Assembly (NCBI GenBank): GCA_020831715.1
Contig: JAFIGA010000056.1
Coordinates: 1-44,744, forward strand
Direction: 5' to 3'
Length of the DNA: 44,744 nt
From: Leptospira sp.
Lineage (GTDB): Bacteria > Spirochaetota > Leptospiria > Leptospirales > Leptospiraceae
Part shown: in pieces, positions 34,505-43,284 of the stretch
Position numbering within the stretch: the first letter of the stretch is position 1
Layout: each line of letters opens with the position of its first letter
Program-made: the position numbers and the translations under genes
The notes under the pieces: model-generated
Database searches by the model: none
What the model was told of the DNA's origin: nothing
What the model saw: the letters and a program-made list of their open reading frames with translations, nothing else

Positions 34505-34531
34505 GGTAATTTAATACCAAAATCCGGTATT
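34505..34531. promoter_or_regulatory. overlapping inverted repeats in the rimI/TPR-lipoprotein divergent region
   Basis: GGTA at 34505 pairs with TACC at 34515, and AATACC at 34513 pairs with GGTATT at 34526 across a 7-bp spacer. This places three related half-sites immediately before the rimI start. It may be an operator; no regulator is suggested by the context. Confidence 0.25.
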
Positions 34532-34592
34532 TTGCGAGATATGCAAAGAAAAAATAGTTTGCCCAAATTTCAATTTCAGGCAAAATTCTTTT

Positions 34593-35507
34593 ATGAAGCT
34601 ATCACCATTTCAACTATTTTCTATCATTTGCCTTTCTATCATTTTCTTTTCCTGTGAGAAATTGGATGAAATTGCGAGAAAGAATTGGGAGAAAAAGCAT
34701 GATAGGATGCACTCTGCGGATTCCAAGGAAGTGGACAAATGGAAAGAATCTTTGGCTATCAATGAAGCCGAGTTGAAGGCATTGGACAAAAATATTCAAA
34801 ACATGGTGGGTCGCACTGCACAAACAGGTGCTTTATCTTGGCGAATTGCCCAAGCCTATATGAAGGCAAGTAATTTTGAAATGGGGGCAAGATACTACCA
34901 AAGAGCGGCTGATGAACAGGCGGGTAGGGGCAATTCGGATACCAATCCAAATTCCAATTCAGGCAGTGGAGGACGAATGGCGTTCTGGGATTCCAGCCTT
35001 CCTTATTTTGAAAAAAGTACTGTTTATAGAAAAATCGACAAAGAACTGTTATTCGAAATGGGGCTTGCCTATGCCAATGCTTCTCGAGATATGGGATGGG
35101 AACCGGAGCGAAGAAGAAGGGCAGTGGATATTTTTATAAATCTTTCCAGGTTGGATACAAAAGATACTCGTTTTCCCTTTCAATTGGCATTGATATATTT
35201 TGATTCTTCCATATCCAGCGGCACTTGGGCAATCCAAGAAGGATATAGACAGATTGATGACGCATTTAATCTGTTAAATGAAATTTTGAAGGTAGAGCCG
35301 GAGAATGTTCCGACACGTTTTGCCAAGGCGAATTTTCTCTATCAATTGGGAAAGACGAGAGAAGCCTACAATGAATATGTAATGATTAAAAATACAATTG
35401 AAGACATTGACAAAAGAGGAGAGTTGAGGGGAAAATTAAAAAACAATCGTTCTTATCAAAATGTCCTTCGCAATATTCAGGAAATTGAAGCTAAAGGAGT
35501 GAATTAA
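34593..35507 (+). CDS. TPR-containing lipoprotein
   Basis: 304 residues. The signal peptide MKLSPFQLFSIICLSIIFFSC ends in a lipobox at Cys21. The mature protein is helical with TPR-like repeats: SWRIAQAYMKASNFEMGARYYQRA (about 83-106), LLFEMGLAYANASRDMG (about 152-168), FQLALIYFDSSIS, and DAFNLLNEILKVEPENVPTRFAKANFLYQLGKTREAYNEY near the C-terminus. A low-complexity Gly/Ser/Asn segment (NSDTNPNSNSGSGG) splits the first repeats. It probably scaffolds envelope proteins. It ends 3 bp before dprA, so the two are cotranscribed, though a functional link is not obvious. Confidence 0.82.
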   Translation: MKLSPFQLFSIICLSIIFFSCEKLDEIARKNWEKKHDRMHSADSKEVDKWKESLAINEAELKALDKNIQNMVGRTAQTGALSWRIAQAYMKASNFEMGARYYQRAADEQAGRGNSDTNPNSNSGSGGRMAFWDSSLPYFEKSTVYRKIDKELLFEMGLAYANASRDMGWEPERRRRAVDIFINLSRLDTKDTRFPFQLALIYFDSSISSGTWAIQEGYRQIDDAFNLLNEILKVEPENVPTRFAKANFLYQLGKTREAYNEYVMIKNTIEDIDKRGELRGKLKNNRSYQNVLRNIQEIEAKGVN

Positions 35508-35510
35508 GAT

Positions 35511-36530
35511 TTGCCATCAAATTCTTCCAGTCAATTTCCTTTTTCATTGTTTGCCATTTCGGCTGTTCGGAAATTTATTTATAGAAATTCCATTCACAGG
35601 CGTGCTAAATCTCTGGAGGATCTAGGAAATAGGTTCTTAAAATATGTAGATCAAAATTCTTATGCTGAGTGGTTGGAAGAGGCACAGAAATGCGACCAAG
35701 TTTATAAATCACAGTCCGTAGAATTCGTAGACTTTTTCTCGACTCACTATCCTCCATTGCTCAGAGAAATCTATGATCCTCCTTTGGTTTTATTTGTTTT
35801 GGGAAATCCTGCTATCCTCAATCAAAAATGGGTTGCCGTTGTAGGGACCAGAAAGGCTTCACCCATATCATTATATGGAACAAGAAATCTGGTTAAGGGT
35901 TTTCATAAGGATGTGGGATTTCTCTTGGATGAAGGGGAAACCGAGGAACAAATGGGAGTTGTATCGGGCATGGCATTGGGAATTGATCGTGAAGCCACGA
36001 GTGTCTCCTTGGATATGGGATTTTCGACTTTGGGAGTATTGGGAACTTCTGTAACCAAAGAATACCCATCAGCCAATAAAAATCTATATAAACGCATGAA
36101 ATATTCAGATAACGCTGCTTTGGTTTCAGAATATCTACCTTACGAGAATTATTCGAAGTGGACCTTTCCCATGAGAAATCGCATCATAACAGGCATAGCT
36201 GAAAAAGTATTTGTTATGGAGGCTCCCATAAAGAGCGGTGCAATGTCTTCAGCGAATTCTGCAATCGACCAAAACAAAGATTTATTAATATTCGATCATA
36301 CGCATCAATCCAGAAATGAGGGTGGAAGACTATTGATTGAAATGGGAGCTACCGGTTTTGGATTGGAGGATTTGGGTATTAATGGAAAAGTAATTCATAT
36401 TAATGATCGATTGGATTCACCCGGAGACAATGGTGAAAATTCAATCATCCAAGCCCTTGCTGATTGGAAAGAAAAAGAACAGCAAGGACTTGCAGAGAGA
36501 TTGGGTGACGGATACTACGTCATCTTTTGA
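35511..36530 (+). CDS. dprA: DNA-processing protein DprA/Smf
   Basis: 339 residues starting at TTG, with AAGGAG about 11 bases upstream in the end of the preceding gene. The Rossmann-like DprA core is clear: YPPLLREIYDPPLVLFVLGN, WVAVVGTRKAS, VSGMALGIDREA, TLGVLGTSVTKEYP, FPMRNRIITGIAEKVFVMEA and KSGAMSSANSA. DprA binds single-stranded DNA and loads RecA during natural transformation; it is also kept in many bacteria not known to be competent. No winged-helix C-terminal domain is evident. Its last 16 bp overlap the antiporter gene on the other strand. Confidence 0.9.
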   Translation: MPSNSSSQFPFSLFAISAVRKFIYRNSIHRRAKSLEDLGNRFLKYVDQNSYAEWLEEAQKCDQVYKSQSVEFVDFFSTHYPPLLREIYDPPLVLFVLGNPAILNQKWVAVVGTRKASPISLYGTRNLVKGFHKDVGFLLDEGETEEQMGVVSGMALGIDREATSVSLDMGFSTLGVLGTSVTKEYPSANKNLYKRMKYSDNAALVSEYLPYENYSKWTFPMRNRIITGIAEKVFVMEAPIKSGAMSSANSAIDQNKDLLIFDHTHQSRNEGGRLLIEMGATGFGLEDLGINGKVIHINDRLDSPGDNGENSIIQALADWKEKEQQGLAERLGDGYYVIF

Positions 36531-37570
36531 AAATAACTTAGAACCGTTACCAGTATATAGGCTCCTAGTAAAAGAAATCCAAAGGGTCTGCCAATTCTTT
36601 CTTTTGAGAAAACTACTGAAATTCTAAATACAATCAATACGAAAAGCATTGCCGGAAAGAAGAAGATGAAAAAGCTTTCATCAGCTAACAATCCACCGGG
36701 TGTTACGGAAGCGGCGGCTCCGGCAACAAACAATACGTTCAATATGTCCGCACCAATTATATTACCCAGCGCAAGTTCTCCATGTCCTTTTCTTGCCGCT
36801 GTGATTGCAGTCACCAACTCCGGAAGGGAAGTTCCAAAGGCAACCAAGGTAGCACTGATGATAGATTGAGGTATTTCAAATCGAAGAGCAATTTCCTCAA
36901 CAGAAGGAATCAAAACCTTGGATGATGCGATAACAAGAACAATGCCCAGGATTAGCTTTAGATAAATCACCCACTGGGGAGCATTTTCATCTGTAGACTC
37001 AACATCATCATCGTTTGTATCGCTCTCAATCGATCCTGATTTGGTATTACCTTTTTTAGCCCATCTGATCGATGTATAAAGATAGATTCCCAGTAGGAGA
37101 AGAAAGATCAGTCCCATTCCTTGGGGAAGGCTTCCCCCCTGTTCGAAAACGGTAGAAATTCTAGAGTAGGGAAGAGTTGATGCTACCAGTAATATCCCCG
37201 CACCGAACTGAAGCAATCCCTGCTTGTTCACTAATTCACGGTCGATTTTGGGAGGGGATATTAAAATGGTTATACCAAGAATTAAACCGGTATCACAAAT
37301 GATCGAACCAACCGCATTGCCCAAAGCAATATCAGGGTTACCCGACATTGCGGCAAGAACCGAAACGGAAGCTTCCGGAAGGGTTGTACCCAAGCTGACT
37401 ATGGTAGCACCAATCAATATTTTGGGAACGCCCCATTTCAATGAGAGAGCCACTGCTTCATCAACCAACATATCGGCACCTTTACCGAGGGTTAGAATTG
37501 AAAATACCGCTATGATTAAAATTGCATAGATGGGGAGGGATTTAATGAGGTGAACGAACCATTCTTCCAT
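36515..37570 (-). CDS. CaCA-family Na+/Ca2+ (cation) antiporter
   Basis: 351 residues with about ten membrane helices in two inverted halves. The alpha repeats are GTTLPEASVSVLAAMSGNP with ALGNAVGSIICDTG, and FGTSLPELVTAITAARKGHG with ALGNIIGADILN, carrying the glutamates and asparagines that bind the cation in this family. An acidic cytoplasmic loop (ESDTNDDDVESTDENAP) separates the halves. It most resembles YrbG-type exchangers and probably exports calcium or another cation using the sodium or proton gradient. It converges with dprA with a 16-bp overlap and is divergent from the next gene. Confidence 0.9.
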   Translation of the reverse strand: MEEWFVHLIKSLPIYAILIIAVFSILTLGKGADMLVDEAVALSLKWGVPKILIGATIVSLGTTLPEASVSVLAAMSGNPDIALGNAVGSIICDTGLILGITILISPPKIDRELVNKQGLLQFGAGILLVASTLPYSRISTVFEQGGSLPQGMGLIFLLLLGIYLYTSIRWAKKGNTKSGSIESDTNDDDVESTDENAPQWVIYLKLILGIVLVIASSKVLIPSVEEIALRFEIPQSIISATLVAFGTSLPELVTAITAARKGHGELALGNIIGADILNVLFVAGAAASVTPGGLLADESFFIFFFPAMLFVLIVFRISVVFSKERIGRPFGFLLLGAYILVTVLSYFQKMT

Positions 37571-37636
37571 ATTGATTAGACTTTAGGATTTAGAGTGAAT
37601 CCTTGACAAGCAAATAAGATATGAAATTCTGTTCCC

Positions 37637-38299
37637 ATGAATCTTCTAGTTTCTAAAAAATCTTTTATCATTGTCCTACTCATTGTTTTTAGTTTTTTTT
37701 CCTGCGCAATCTTCGCTCAGAAAAACCCCAAAGATCCAAGTCTACCCAAAGAACCCCAAGTGGATGGTCTTGACCAAAGAGGAGAGACAGATAGAACGAA
37801 AGGATCTCAAGATTCTAAAGAGTCCAAGAATAATTCCAATGAAAAAGAGCAAAAGCTGAGGGTCACTTTATGTGATGGAAGGCAGATTGTGGGAAGTTGG
37901 TTGGAAAAGAACAAAGAAATTACCTTTCACCATATAAGAGATGGAATTCGCTACCAAAAGACCATCCAAACCAATACCATAGACAAGGTTAGAATCCAAA
38001 CCTGGAAAGCAGAGATACACAAAAAAGAAAACGATGGAACAGCGTTCAAAATGTTGCCTAATTCTGTATTGATTCAATTGAAATCCGGAGAATCATTTCA
38101 AAAAGACAGTGGTTTGCAGGGAACAGAATATTCTGTTCTAAAAATCAAAAACGAAAATGGGTCGGCTACAGTTTACAGTATGTGGATTGATTTGCTCTAC
38201 AAAGATGGAAATTGGTATTCCAAATTAAAGAAAATCACACCCGAAGAAGACCGAACAGACTGTCACAAGGATGTGATTCGAGAAATTCAGTTTTTATAA
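37637..38299 (+). CDS. exported hypothetical protein
   Basis: 220 residues. The hydrophobic N-terminus (SFIIVLLIVFSFFSCAIFAQ) could be cut after IFA by signal peptidase I or lipidated at the Cys in FFSC. A long charged, probably disordered linker follows (about 30-72, DQRGETDRTKGSQDSKESK), and then a beta-rich domain (LRVTLCDGRQIVGSWLEKNKEITF, IQLKSGESFQKDSG). The DGRxIxG and SGExF pattern is like small SH3/LSM-type barrels, but I do not recognise the family. No strong ribosome site. A 28-bp perfect palindrome follows the stop codon. Confidence 0.7.
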   Translation: MNLLVSKKSFIIVLLIVFSFFSCAIFAQKNPKDPSLPKEPQVDGLDQRGETDRTKGSQDSKESKNNSNEKEQKLRVTLCDGRQIVGSWLEKNKEITFHHIRDGIRYQKTIQTNTIDKVRIQTWKAEIHKKENDGTAFKMLPNSVLIQLKSGESFQKDSGLQGTEYSVLKIKNENGSATVYSMWIDLLYKDGNWYSKLKKITPEEDRTDCHKDVIREIQFL

Positions 38300-38300
38300 T

Positions 38301-38328
38301 TTAGCCACATACTTAAGTATGTGGCTAA
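38301..38328. repeat. 28-bp perfect palindrome (copy 2 of the TTAGCCACA element)
   Basis: TTAGCCACATACTT (38301-38314) is followed directly by its reverse complement (38315-38328). It lies between two convergent genes, 1 bp after the stop of the exported hypothetical protein. Its right half matches 321-337 at 16 of 17 positions. It could form a hairpin or cruciform. No T-run follows on either strand, so it is better read as a dispersed palindromic repeat that may also aid termination. Confidence 0.75.
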
Positions 38329-38419
38329 TGGTTATTTGAATTAGAAAACTCAATTATAATTTCGAGGCAAGAAAATATTTTAAAAATTTTCAATTTTAAG
38401 TGAAATTGTGCTGTTTTCT

Positions 38420-40753
38420 TTACAGTTTCTTCTTGGGAAGATATTTGTAGTATTCCATTTCTACTGTATTGATTAGGAAGGTGTAGTACTTAACCAATTT
38501 CTTATCGAACTTTTTCTTATTCATTTCTTCTCTGTATTGATCCGCCAATTGTTCTCGGAATAGGGGAGACTTCAAGTCATTCTTCAAAATATAGAGAGTG
38601 CTAGGCATTGTTCGAATGGCAACATCATTGGGAACATTGATAATGGAACAGGATTGAACAATTGCATATTCCACGGTAGAAGCAACCTTATCATCGTCCT
38701 TTTCTTTAGCAAGATTTAGGTTCTTTCTTCGAATGTCCTTTAATGAAGAATAGATTCTTTTCTGAATTGTTTTTAATTCCAAAACCTTATCGGTAATCTT
38801 ATTGAACTTCTGAGGAAAGATGTGACCATCTGCGGCTTTGTAGATGTCCACAACCTTTGCATCTTTCTTTTCTGAGTCATCTCCTCCCCCTGATCGGGAG
38901 GAAGAACTGTCACCAAAGCTTGCTGAACCACTGTTCCAGTCCCCTCCGCCTCCGGCACCTGTTGCTGAAATTTTCCCGGATTCCATCACTTCTTTTCTGA
39001 GTTCTTCGCGAGATTTTTCTCTGAAGAAGTAAGCGGCGAATACACCGATTATAGATGAAAAAGGCACTCCAAAAACGATAGGAATTAAACTCTGCAAGTA
39101 GTAAGATCCTGTAACAAAAATTAAAGTGCTTGCCACAAAGGCAAGTAAGCCGGCAGGAAGATTGACCTTCTTTTGGAATTCTTGGTTTCGAAGTTTTTCT
39201 TGGTTCAATCTTTCTATTTCACGTACATGGGAGCTGAGTTTTACAATATCTTCCGGTTTTAATTTAGAGTTCAATTCCGGATGCTTGGGATTCGATAGTT
39301 TATCATTGATCGAGCGGGCAATATCCAATTGTCTTTTGTATTCAGGATTCTTATCTGCTTCTGAAGCAAGCTTGTGCATTACAGCCGCCATATATCCATG
39401 ATCTACAATGAAAAACAAGGAGTCTCCATTGTCTTTTTTGATTTCGTGATAAGAGTATTTAGCCAAGACATCTTCTTTCAGTCTTTCGGAAAGATCATCA
39501 ATTCTGGATTCTTCTTTCACTCCCATCTTTTCGATTTCTTCACGAAAATTCATCTTCATCAAAGTGCTGTTATTTTTTGTAAATTCGGGTATGCGATCCA
39601 GAACTTCCTTTCTTATTTTTACATAAAGTGATTCATCTTTTCTCTCCAAGATCATATCTTTTTCTTGAATGAGTTTTTTTAGTATTTTCAATGATAGGTG
39701 GATGGTTTCGCGGACTCTTTTACCAAAATTGGAAGTTGCCTGATCCAATGGAAATGACTCTACCAATTTGATCAGAGCATTCGCCTTGTCGGAACTTTGT
39801 TTCCGCCCCGGCTGTGCTGTTGCAATATAATTGGAGTGGAAGTCGTCCAACTCATGAATGAAATTTTCATATTTCATTTCAGCCGCGAGTTTACGAAGTT
39901 GGCTCATGGCAAATTTTTCCAAACCATCCACTTGTGCTCTGTATTGGTTTATGATTTCCGGTTGTGTCTGAAAACTTCCATCTTCATTTAGGTTCAATTC
40001 GTCCACTATCACATGATAGTCGTTTAAAATTGGAATCACAGCTTTATGGGACTTGGCATAGAAGATGAAATCTTGTGTGAATTCCGGTATGGGAATTACA
40101 GGAATGGGATGAAAACCTTTACGAACAAGATGAGTAATTTCCGCTTCGATTGCACCAAATTTAGGGAATAACCAAGATTCTTCCTGTTTGGTCTTGGCAA
40201 AAAGAAAAGCTCCCGGATTGTCTTCATCAACAACTCGGATTTTCTTGGCTCGGTGGGATAGAATCATATCCATGAGTTCTTGAGATGCCTTGAAACAAGA
40301 AGTTCGAAATGGAACAGCATCGGTTTTCGATTCTTTTTGCGGGGCGAAGATACAGATTTTAGATTGGATCTTATTGCCCGATCGTACAAGAAATGGATAG
40401 ATGTAGGCAACTCTATGTTGGCCTCGATGGTCAAAATCAGTAATTTGGCGAATTGCCATATGAATTGCCTGTTCGGATTTTGCCTGAGCCGAAAGAGTAT
40501 TGAATTTATTCAAAGTTTCAGGGATTTTGTCAAGAGTCAAAAGATAGGAGGGGTGAATTTCTTTGCTTCCATGCTTTTCTACTCTCTTATGCCAATCTTT
40601 CAATTCATCCATGATTGCTCGAGCAGTTTGGGAGAGTGATCCCAAACTATCGGCTGAATGGACATAGATATTGCCACCTGTGGGTAGCTCGGATGATTTC
40701 TCACCGGCATTGGAGAAAAAATCATCTTCTTGGAATATTTCAGTATCTGCCAT
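38420..40753 (-). CDS. large membrane-associated protein of unknown function
   Basis: 777 residues. No family recognised. The N-terminal two thirds (1-525) are soluble, mixed alpha/beta and then strongly helical (HDFHSNYIATA region onwards, KLVESFPLDQATSNFGKRVRE). Two hydrophobic helices at about 531-552 and 556-575 (LLAFVASTLIFVTGSYYLQSL, IPIVFGVPFSSIIGVFAAYF) form a hairpin. Then comes a Gly/Ser-rich linker (GAGGGGDWNSGSASFG, about 605-635) and a helical C-terminal domain of about 145 residues. There is no signal peptide, so both soluble parts probably face the cytoplasm. It lies 9 bp downstream of avtA on the same strand. The ribosome site is weak. Confidence 0.75.
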   Translation of the reverse strand: MADTEIFQEDDFFSNAGEKSSELPTGGNIYVHSADSLGSLSQTARAIMDELKDWHKRVEKHGSKEIHPSYLLTLDKIPETLNKFNTLSAQAKSEQAIHMAIRQITDFDHRGQHRVAYIYPFLVRSGNKIQSKICIFAPQKESKTDAVPFRTSCFKASQELMDMILSHRAKKIRVVDEDNPGAFLFAKTKQEESWLFPKFGAIEAEITHLVRKGFHPIPVIPIPEFTQDFIFYAKSHKAVIPILNDYHVIVDELNLNEDGSFQTQPEIINQYRAQVDGLEKFAMSQLRKLAAEMKYENFIHELDDFHSNYIATAQPGRKQSSDKANALIKLVESFPLDQATSNFGKRVRETIHLSLKILKKLIQEKDMILERKDESLYVKIRKEVLDRIPEFTKNNSTLMKMNFREEIEKMGVKEESRIDDLSERLKEDVLAKYSYHEIKKDNGDSLFFIVDHGYMAAVMHKLASEADKNPEYKRQLDIARSINDKLSNPKHPELNSKLKPEDIVKLSSHVREIERLNQEKLRNQEFQKKVNLPAGLLAFVASTLIFVTGSYYLQSLIPIVFGVPFSSIIGVFAAYFFREKSREELRKEVMESGKISATGAGGGGDWNSGSASFGDSSSSRSGGGDDSEKKDAKVVDIYKAADGHIFPQKFNKITDKVLELKTIQKRIYSSLKDIRRKNLNLAKEKDDDKVASTVEYAIVQSCSIINVPNDVAIRTMPSTLYILKNDLKSPLFREQLADQYREEMNKKKFDKKLVKYYTFLINTVEMEYYKYLPKKKL

Positions 40754-40762
40754 ATATTTGAG

Positions 40763-42031
40763 TTAAGAGAGAATCTTCGTGAGAATTTCTATCCCTTTAC
40801 TTACTTCTTCGAGATTCCTTGAATATGTCAACCGAATGCATTCATTCCGATGTGAAAAAGTTTCCTCCAGTCCGGGAAAAAACCAATCTCCCGGGATCAA
40901 AAACAAACCTTGATTTTTCGCTTCTTTGTATATATCCTGGGAATTCTTCTTATGATAGGGAAAACGCACCCATAGGAACAGAGCTCCATGGCTTTCGTGC
41001 ATGGTGTAATCTATTCCGGCTTTTTGGAATAGGCTATCTATGATACTTTGGACTTGGATGGATTTTTCTTGGTAGTAGGGCTGAATCATATTCCGGGAAA
41101 TTTTATTCATCAGATCATTCTCTAATAATTTGCTCAAGAATTTTGGTCCAATATTTCCCGGAGCAAGATTCATCACAGCGGTCATTTCCGAGATACGGGA
41201 AGCGATTTCTTTTTTAGCAACAATGATCCCGGTTCTGAGCCCGGGAAGACCTAACTTGGAAAGGCTCAAAACATGAATCATCTCGGGATCCCATTGAATC
41301 TTAGGCTCGCGAAAGAGAATATTCGGAAAAGGATATCCATAAGCATTGTCCAGAATAAATGGGATAGAATGCCGAGAGGCAAGTTCTTTCATCTTGATTA
41401 TATAGTTCCATGGAATTACATTACCGGAAGGATTGGTCGGTCTCGATAGGCAGATGGCACCAATATCCCCTTGCTTCAATCTATCTTCCACACGATTCAT
41501 ATCGGGTAGATAAAAAAATCGATGATCCGATACAGTCTCTACAATGGGGGGAAGAGAGGTGAACATGTCTTCTCGGATCCCTTGGTCTGCGTAGCCTATA
41601 TATTCAGGAGTAATAGGAAGAAGAACTTTCTTGAATCTGCCATGGGGAAATTCTCCGGCAAATGAATTGAAGAGTAAGAAAAAAGCGGACTGACTGCCCA
41701 AAGTGAAGGCAATGTTTTCGGAACTTATGTCCGACTTGAGTTGCACCGAGAGATAGGATGCAAGCTGTTCGCGAATTGAATCATCTCCCTGCGGATTGGA
41801 GTAATCACCTAATATTTGATTAATGCTATTACTATCACTTCCTAAATCTTTCCAGATTTCCTGAAAGATGGCTTCGACCGAAGGAATATGTGCCGGATTC
41901 CCACCACCCATGAGCGACAAGTCCAAGCCTTTCTCTCTCGCACTCGCAAGACCAATACCTAGATCTTTCATGAGTTCGGAGATTCCCGCCCCTTCGGACA
42001 GTTTCAGGGCAAATTTCGATATCTCTCTCAT
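40763..42031 (-). CDS. avtA: valine-pyruvate aminotransferase (AvtA-like)
   Basis: 422 residues from the ATG at 42031. I chose this start because its N-terminus (SEGAGISELMKDL) lines up with that of E. coli AvtA (417 residues), whereas the longer frame runs 93 residues back over the divergent gene. Closely matching blocks are LMGGGNPAHIP, FTLGSQSAFFLLFN, ITPEYIGYADQGI, CLSRPTNPSGNVI, DNAYGYPFP, SLSKLGLPGLRTGIIVA with PLP Lys259, and SHGALFLWVRFP. It is a cytoplasmic PLP enzyme exchanging amino groups between valine (or related amino acids) and pyruvate/alanine. The strength of the match makes the family firm, the exact substrate less so. It is followed at 9 bp by the 777-residue protein. Confidence 0.88.
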   Translation of the reverse strand: MREISKFALKLSEGAGISELMKDLGIGLASAREKGLDLSLMGGGNPAHIPSVEAIFQEIWKDLGSDSNSINQILGDYSNPQGDDSIREQLASYLSVQLKSDISSENIAFTLGSQSAFFLLFNSFAGEFPHGRFKKVLLPITPEYIGYADQGIREDMFTSLPPIVETVSDHRFFYLPDMNRVEDRLKQGDIGAICLSRPTNPSGNVIPWNYIIKMKELASRHSIPFILDNAYGYPFPNILFREPKIQWDPEMIHVLSLSKLGLPGLRTGIIVAKKEIASRISEMTAVMNLAPGNIGPKFLSKLLENDLMNKISRNMIQPYYQEKSIQVQSIIDSLFQKAGIDYTMHESHGALFLWVRFPYHKKNSQDIYKEAKNQGLFLIPGDWFFPGLEETFSHRNECIRLTYSRNLEEVSKGIEILTKILS

Positions 42032-42186
42032 AAAGTCAGTTTTTAGATTCCTATCGAAATAAGGTAAAAGTTTTTTATCAATAATCCACAAAAAACCTTG
42101 TACTTTTTTTTGATCAAAATATACTGGACAATACAAAAAGAATATAGGATTATGTCTCATTAAAGGCATGAAAAGGACTGTTGGAT

Positions 42187-43284
42187 ATGGCACTTGATAT
42201 ACTGGAAAGATCTCAGAAAAAAAATCTCTCGATAGAATACACGAGACCCACTCTTTCACGAGAGGATCTGAAAGGTGTTTTGGAATGTCTTGTTGAGGAC
42301 AATCTTTCAACAGGGCAGATGGTAGAAAAATTTGAAAAAAACTTCGCCCATACTTTCAAATACAAATATGCACTTAGCCTAAACAGTCTTACTTCCGCAT
42401 ACCACTGTGCCTTAACTGCACTCGGAGTTGGCGAAGGGGATTCTGTATTATTATCCGACATCGCGCCCATTGCGGCACTCGATGCAATCTTCTTGTTAAA
42501 AGCAAAACCTGTATTAGTTGATATAGCCAAGAATTCCTTCCATATGGACACTGAAGCGTTCGCCAAGGTAGTTCAAGAAATTGTTCCAAAAGTTGTTGTT
42601 CTGGATCATAGTTTCGGTTCTTTGGTTAATGCGAAAAATTACTCTCTTCCTGAAGGTACTTTTCTTTTGGAAGATTTTACAGAAGCAATCGGTGCCGATT
42701 CGGAAACCATCTCCGTTGGCAAGCAAGGGAGTATCGCTTTGGCGGGATTGAATGTGGAATCTGTGATCACCACCGGAAATGGTGCCATGCTTGTGACTGC
42801 GGATTCTGAACTCAATACTAAAATGCGATCTATGATTACCGGAAGATCCAAATCCAGAATCCAAGATCTTGCCCAGTATGATTACAACCTAATTGATTAC
42901 CAAGCGGCTCTGGGAATTGAACAACTTTCCAAGTTAGGTGTTCTACTGGAAAGGAAGAGAAAGATCGGAATAACCTATCTCCAAGCAATCACCACTTCCC
43001 AGGTTGAAACTTATTTTCGTAATCCCACAGAAGATACTTTCAATCGATTCCCTATTGTAGTTCCTTCCAAATCCTATGATGAGACCAAGAGATATTTTGA
43101 TTCCATCCAGATTGGAACTATGAAAACAATCCAGGAACCACTCCATTCCATCTTGGAATTGAATAAATCGGACTATCCCAATGCAGAGAGACTTTTTCAA
43201 AAAGGGCATTGTATTCCGGTCTATCCGAATCTAACAAAAGATAATATTCAGAGAATCGCAACAGCAATCCGAAGAATCTACTAA
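42187..43284 (+). CDS. DegT/DnrJ/EryC1-family fold protein lacking the PLP lysine
   Basis: 365 residues from the ATG at 42187, preceded by AAAGGA at about 9 bases; an in-frame TTG at 42181 is less likely. The sugar-aminotransferase (DegT/AHBA synthase) layout is visible: IEYTRPTLSREDLKGV and the STGQMVEKFEKNFA start, NSLTSAYHCALTALGVGEGDSVLLSD, PVLVDIAKNSFHMD, LLEDFTEAIGA (usual EDxAxAxGA), and NVESVITTGNGAMLVT where active enzymes read xxxKxxTTGEGGxxxT. The lysine position is Ser192, so a normal PLP Schiff base cannot form there. It may be a non-catalytic partner or have changed chemistry. The next gene begins immediately after its stop, so the two probably work together. Confidence 0.8.
   Translation: MALDILERSQKKNLSIEYTRPTLSREDLKGVLECLVEDNLSTGQMVEKFEKNFAHTFKYKYALSLNSLTSAYHCALTALGVGEGDSVLLSDIAPIAALDAIFLLKAKPVLVDIAKNSFHMDTEAFAKVVQEIVPKVVVLDHSFGSLVNAKNYSLPEGTFLLEDFTEAIGADSETISVGKQGSIALAGLNVESVITTGNGAMLVTADSELNTKMRSMITGRSKSRIQDLAQYDYNLIDYQAALGIEQLSKLGVLLERKRKIGITYLQAITTSQVETYFRNPTEDTFNRFPIVVPSKSYDETKRYFDSIQIGTMKTIQEPLHSILELNKSDYPNAERLFQKGHCIPVYPNLTKDNIQRIATAIRRIY

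Noticed and set aside
34501..34566. N-terminal extension of rimI from a TTG
   Set aside because: It would make the protein longer than RimI and add residues that do not fit the GNAT fold; the ATG at 34500 matches the family start.
42032..42310. N-terminal extension of avtA
   Set aside because: E. coli AvtA aligns from the internal ATG at 42031. The extra 93 residues overlap the divergent DegT-like gene and its upstream region.
42213..43209. Overlapping minus-strand open frames of 66-117 codons
   Set aside because: They are antisense to the DegT-like gene, which has clear family motifs in its own frame.
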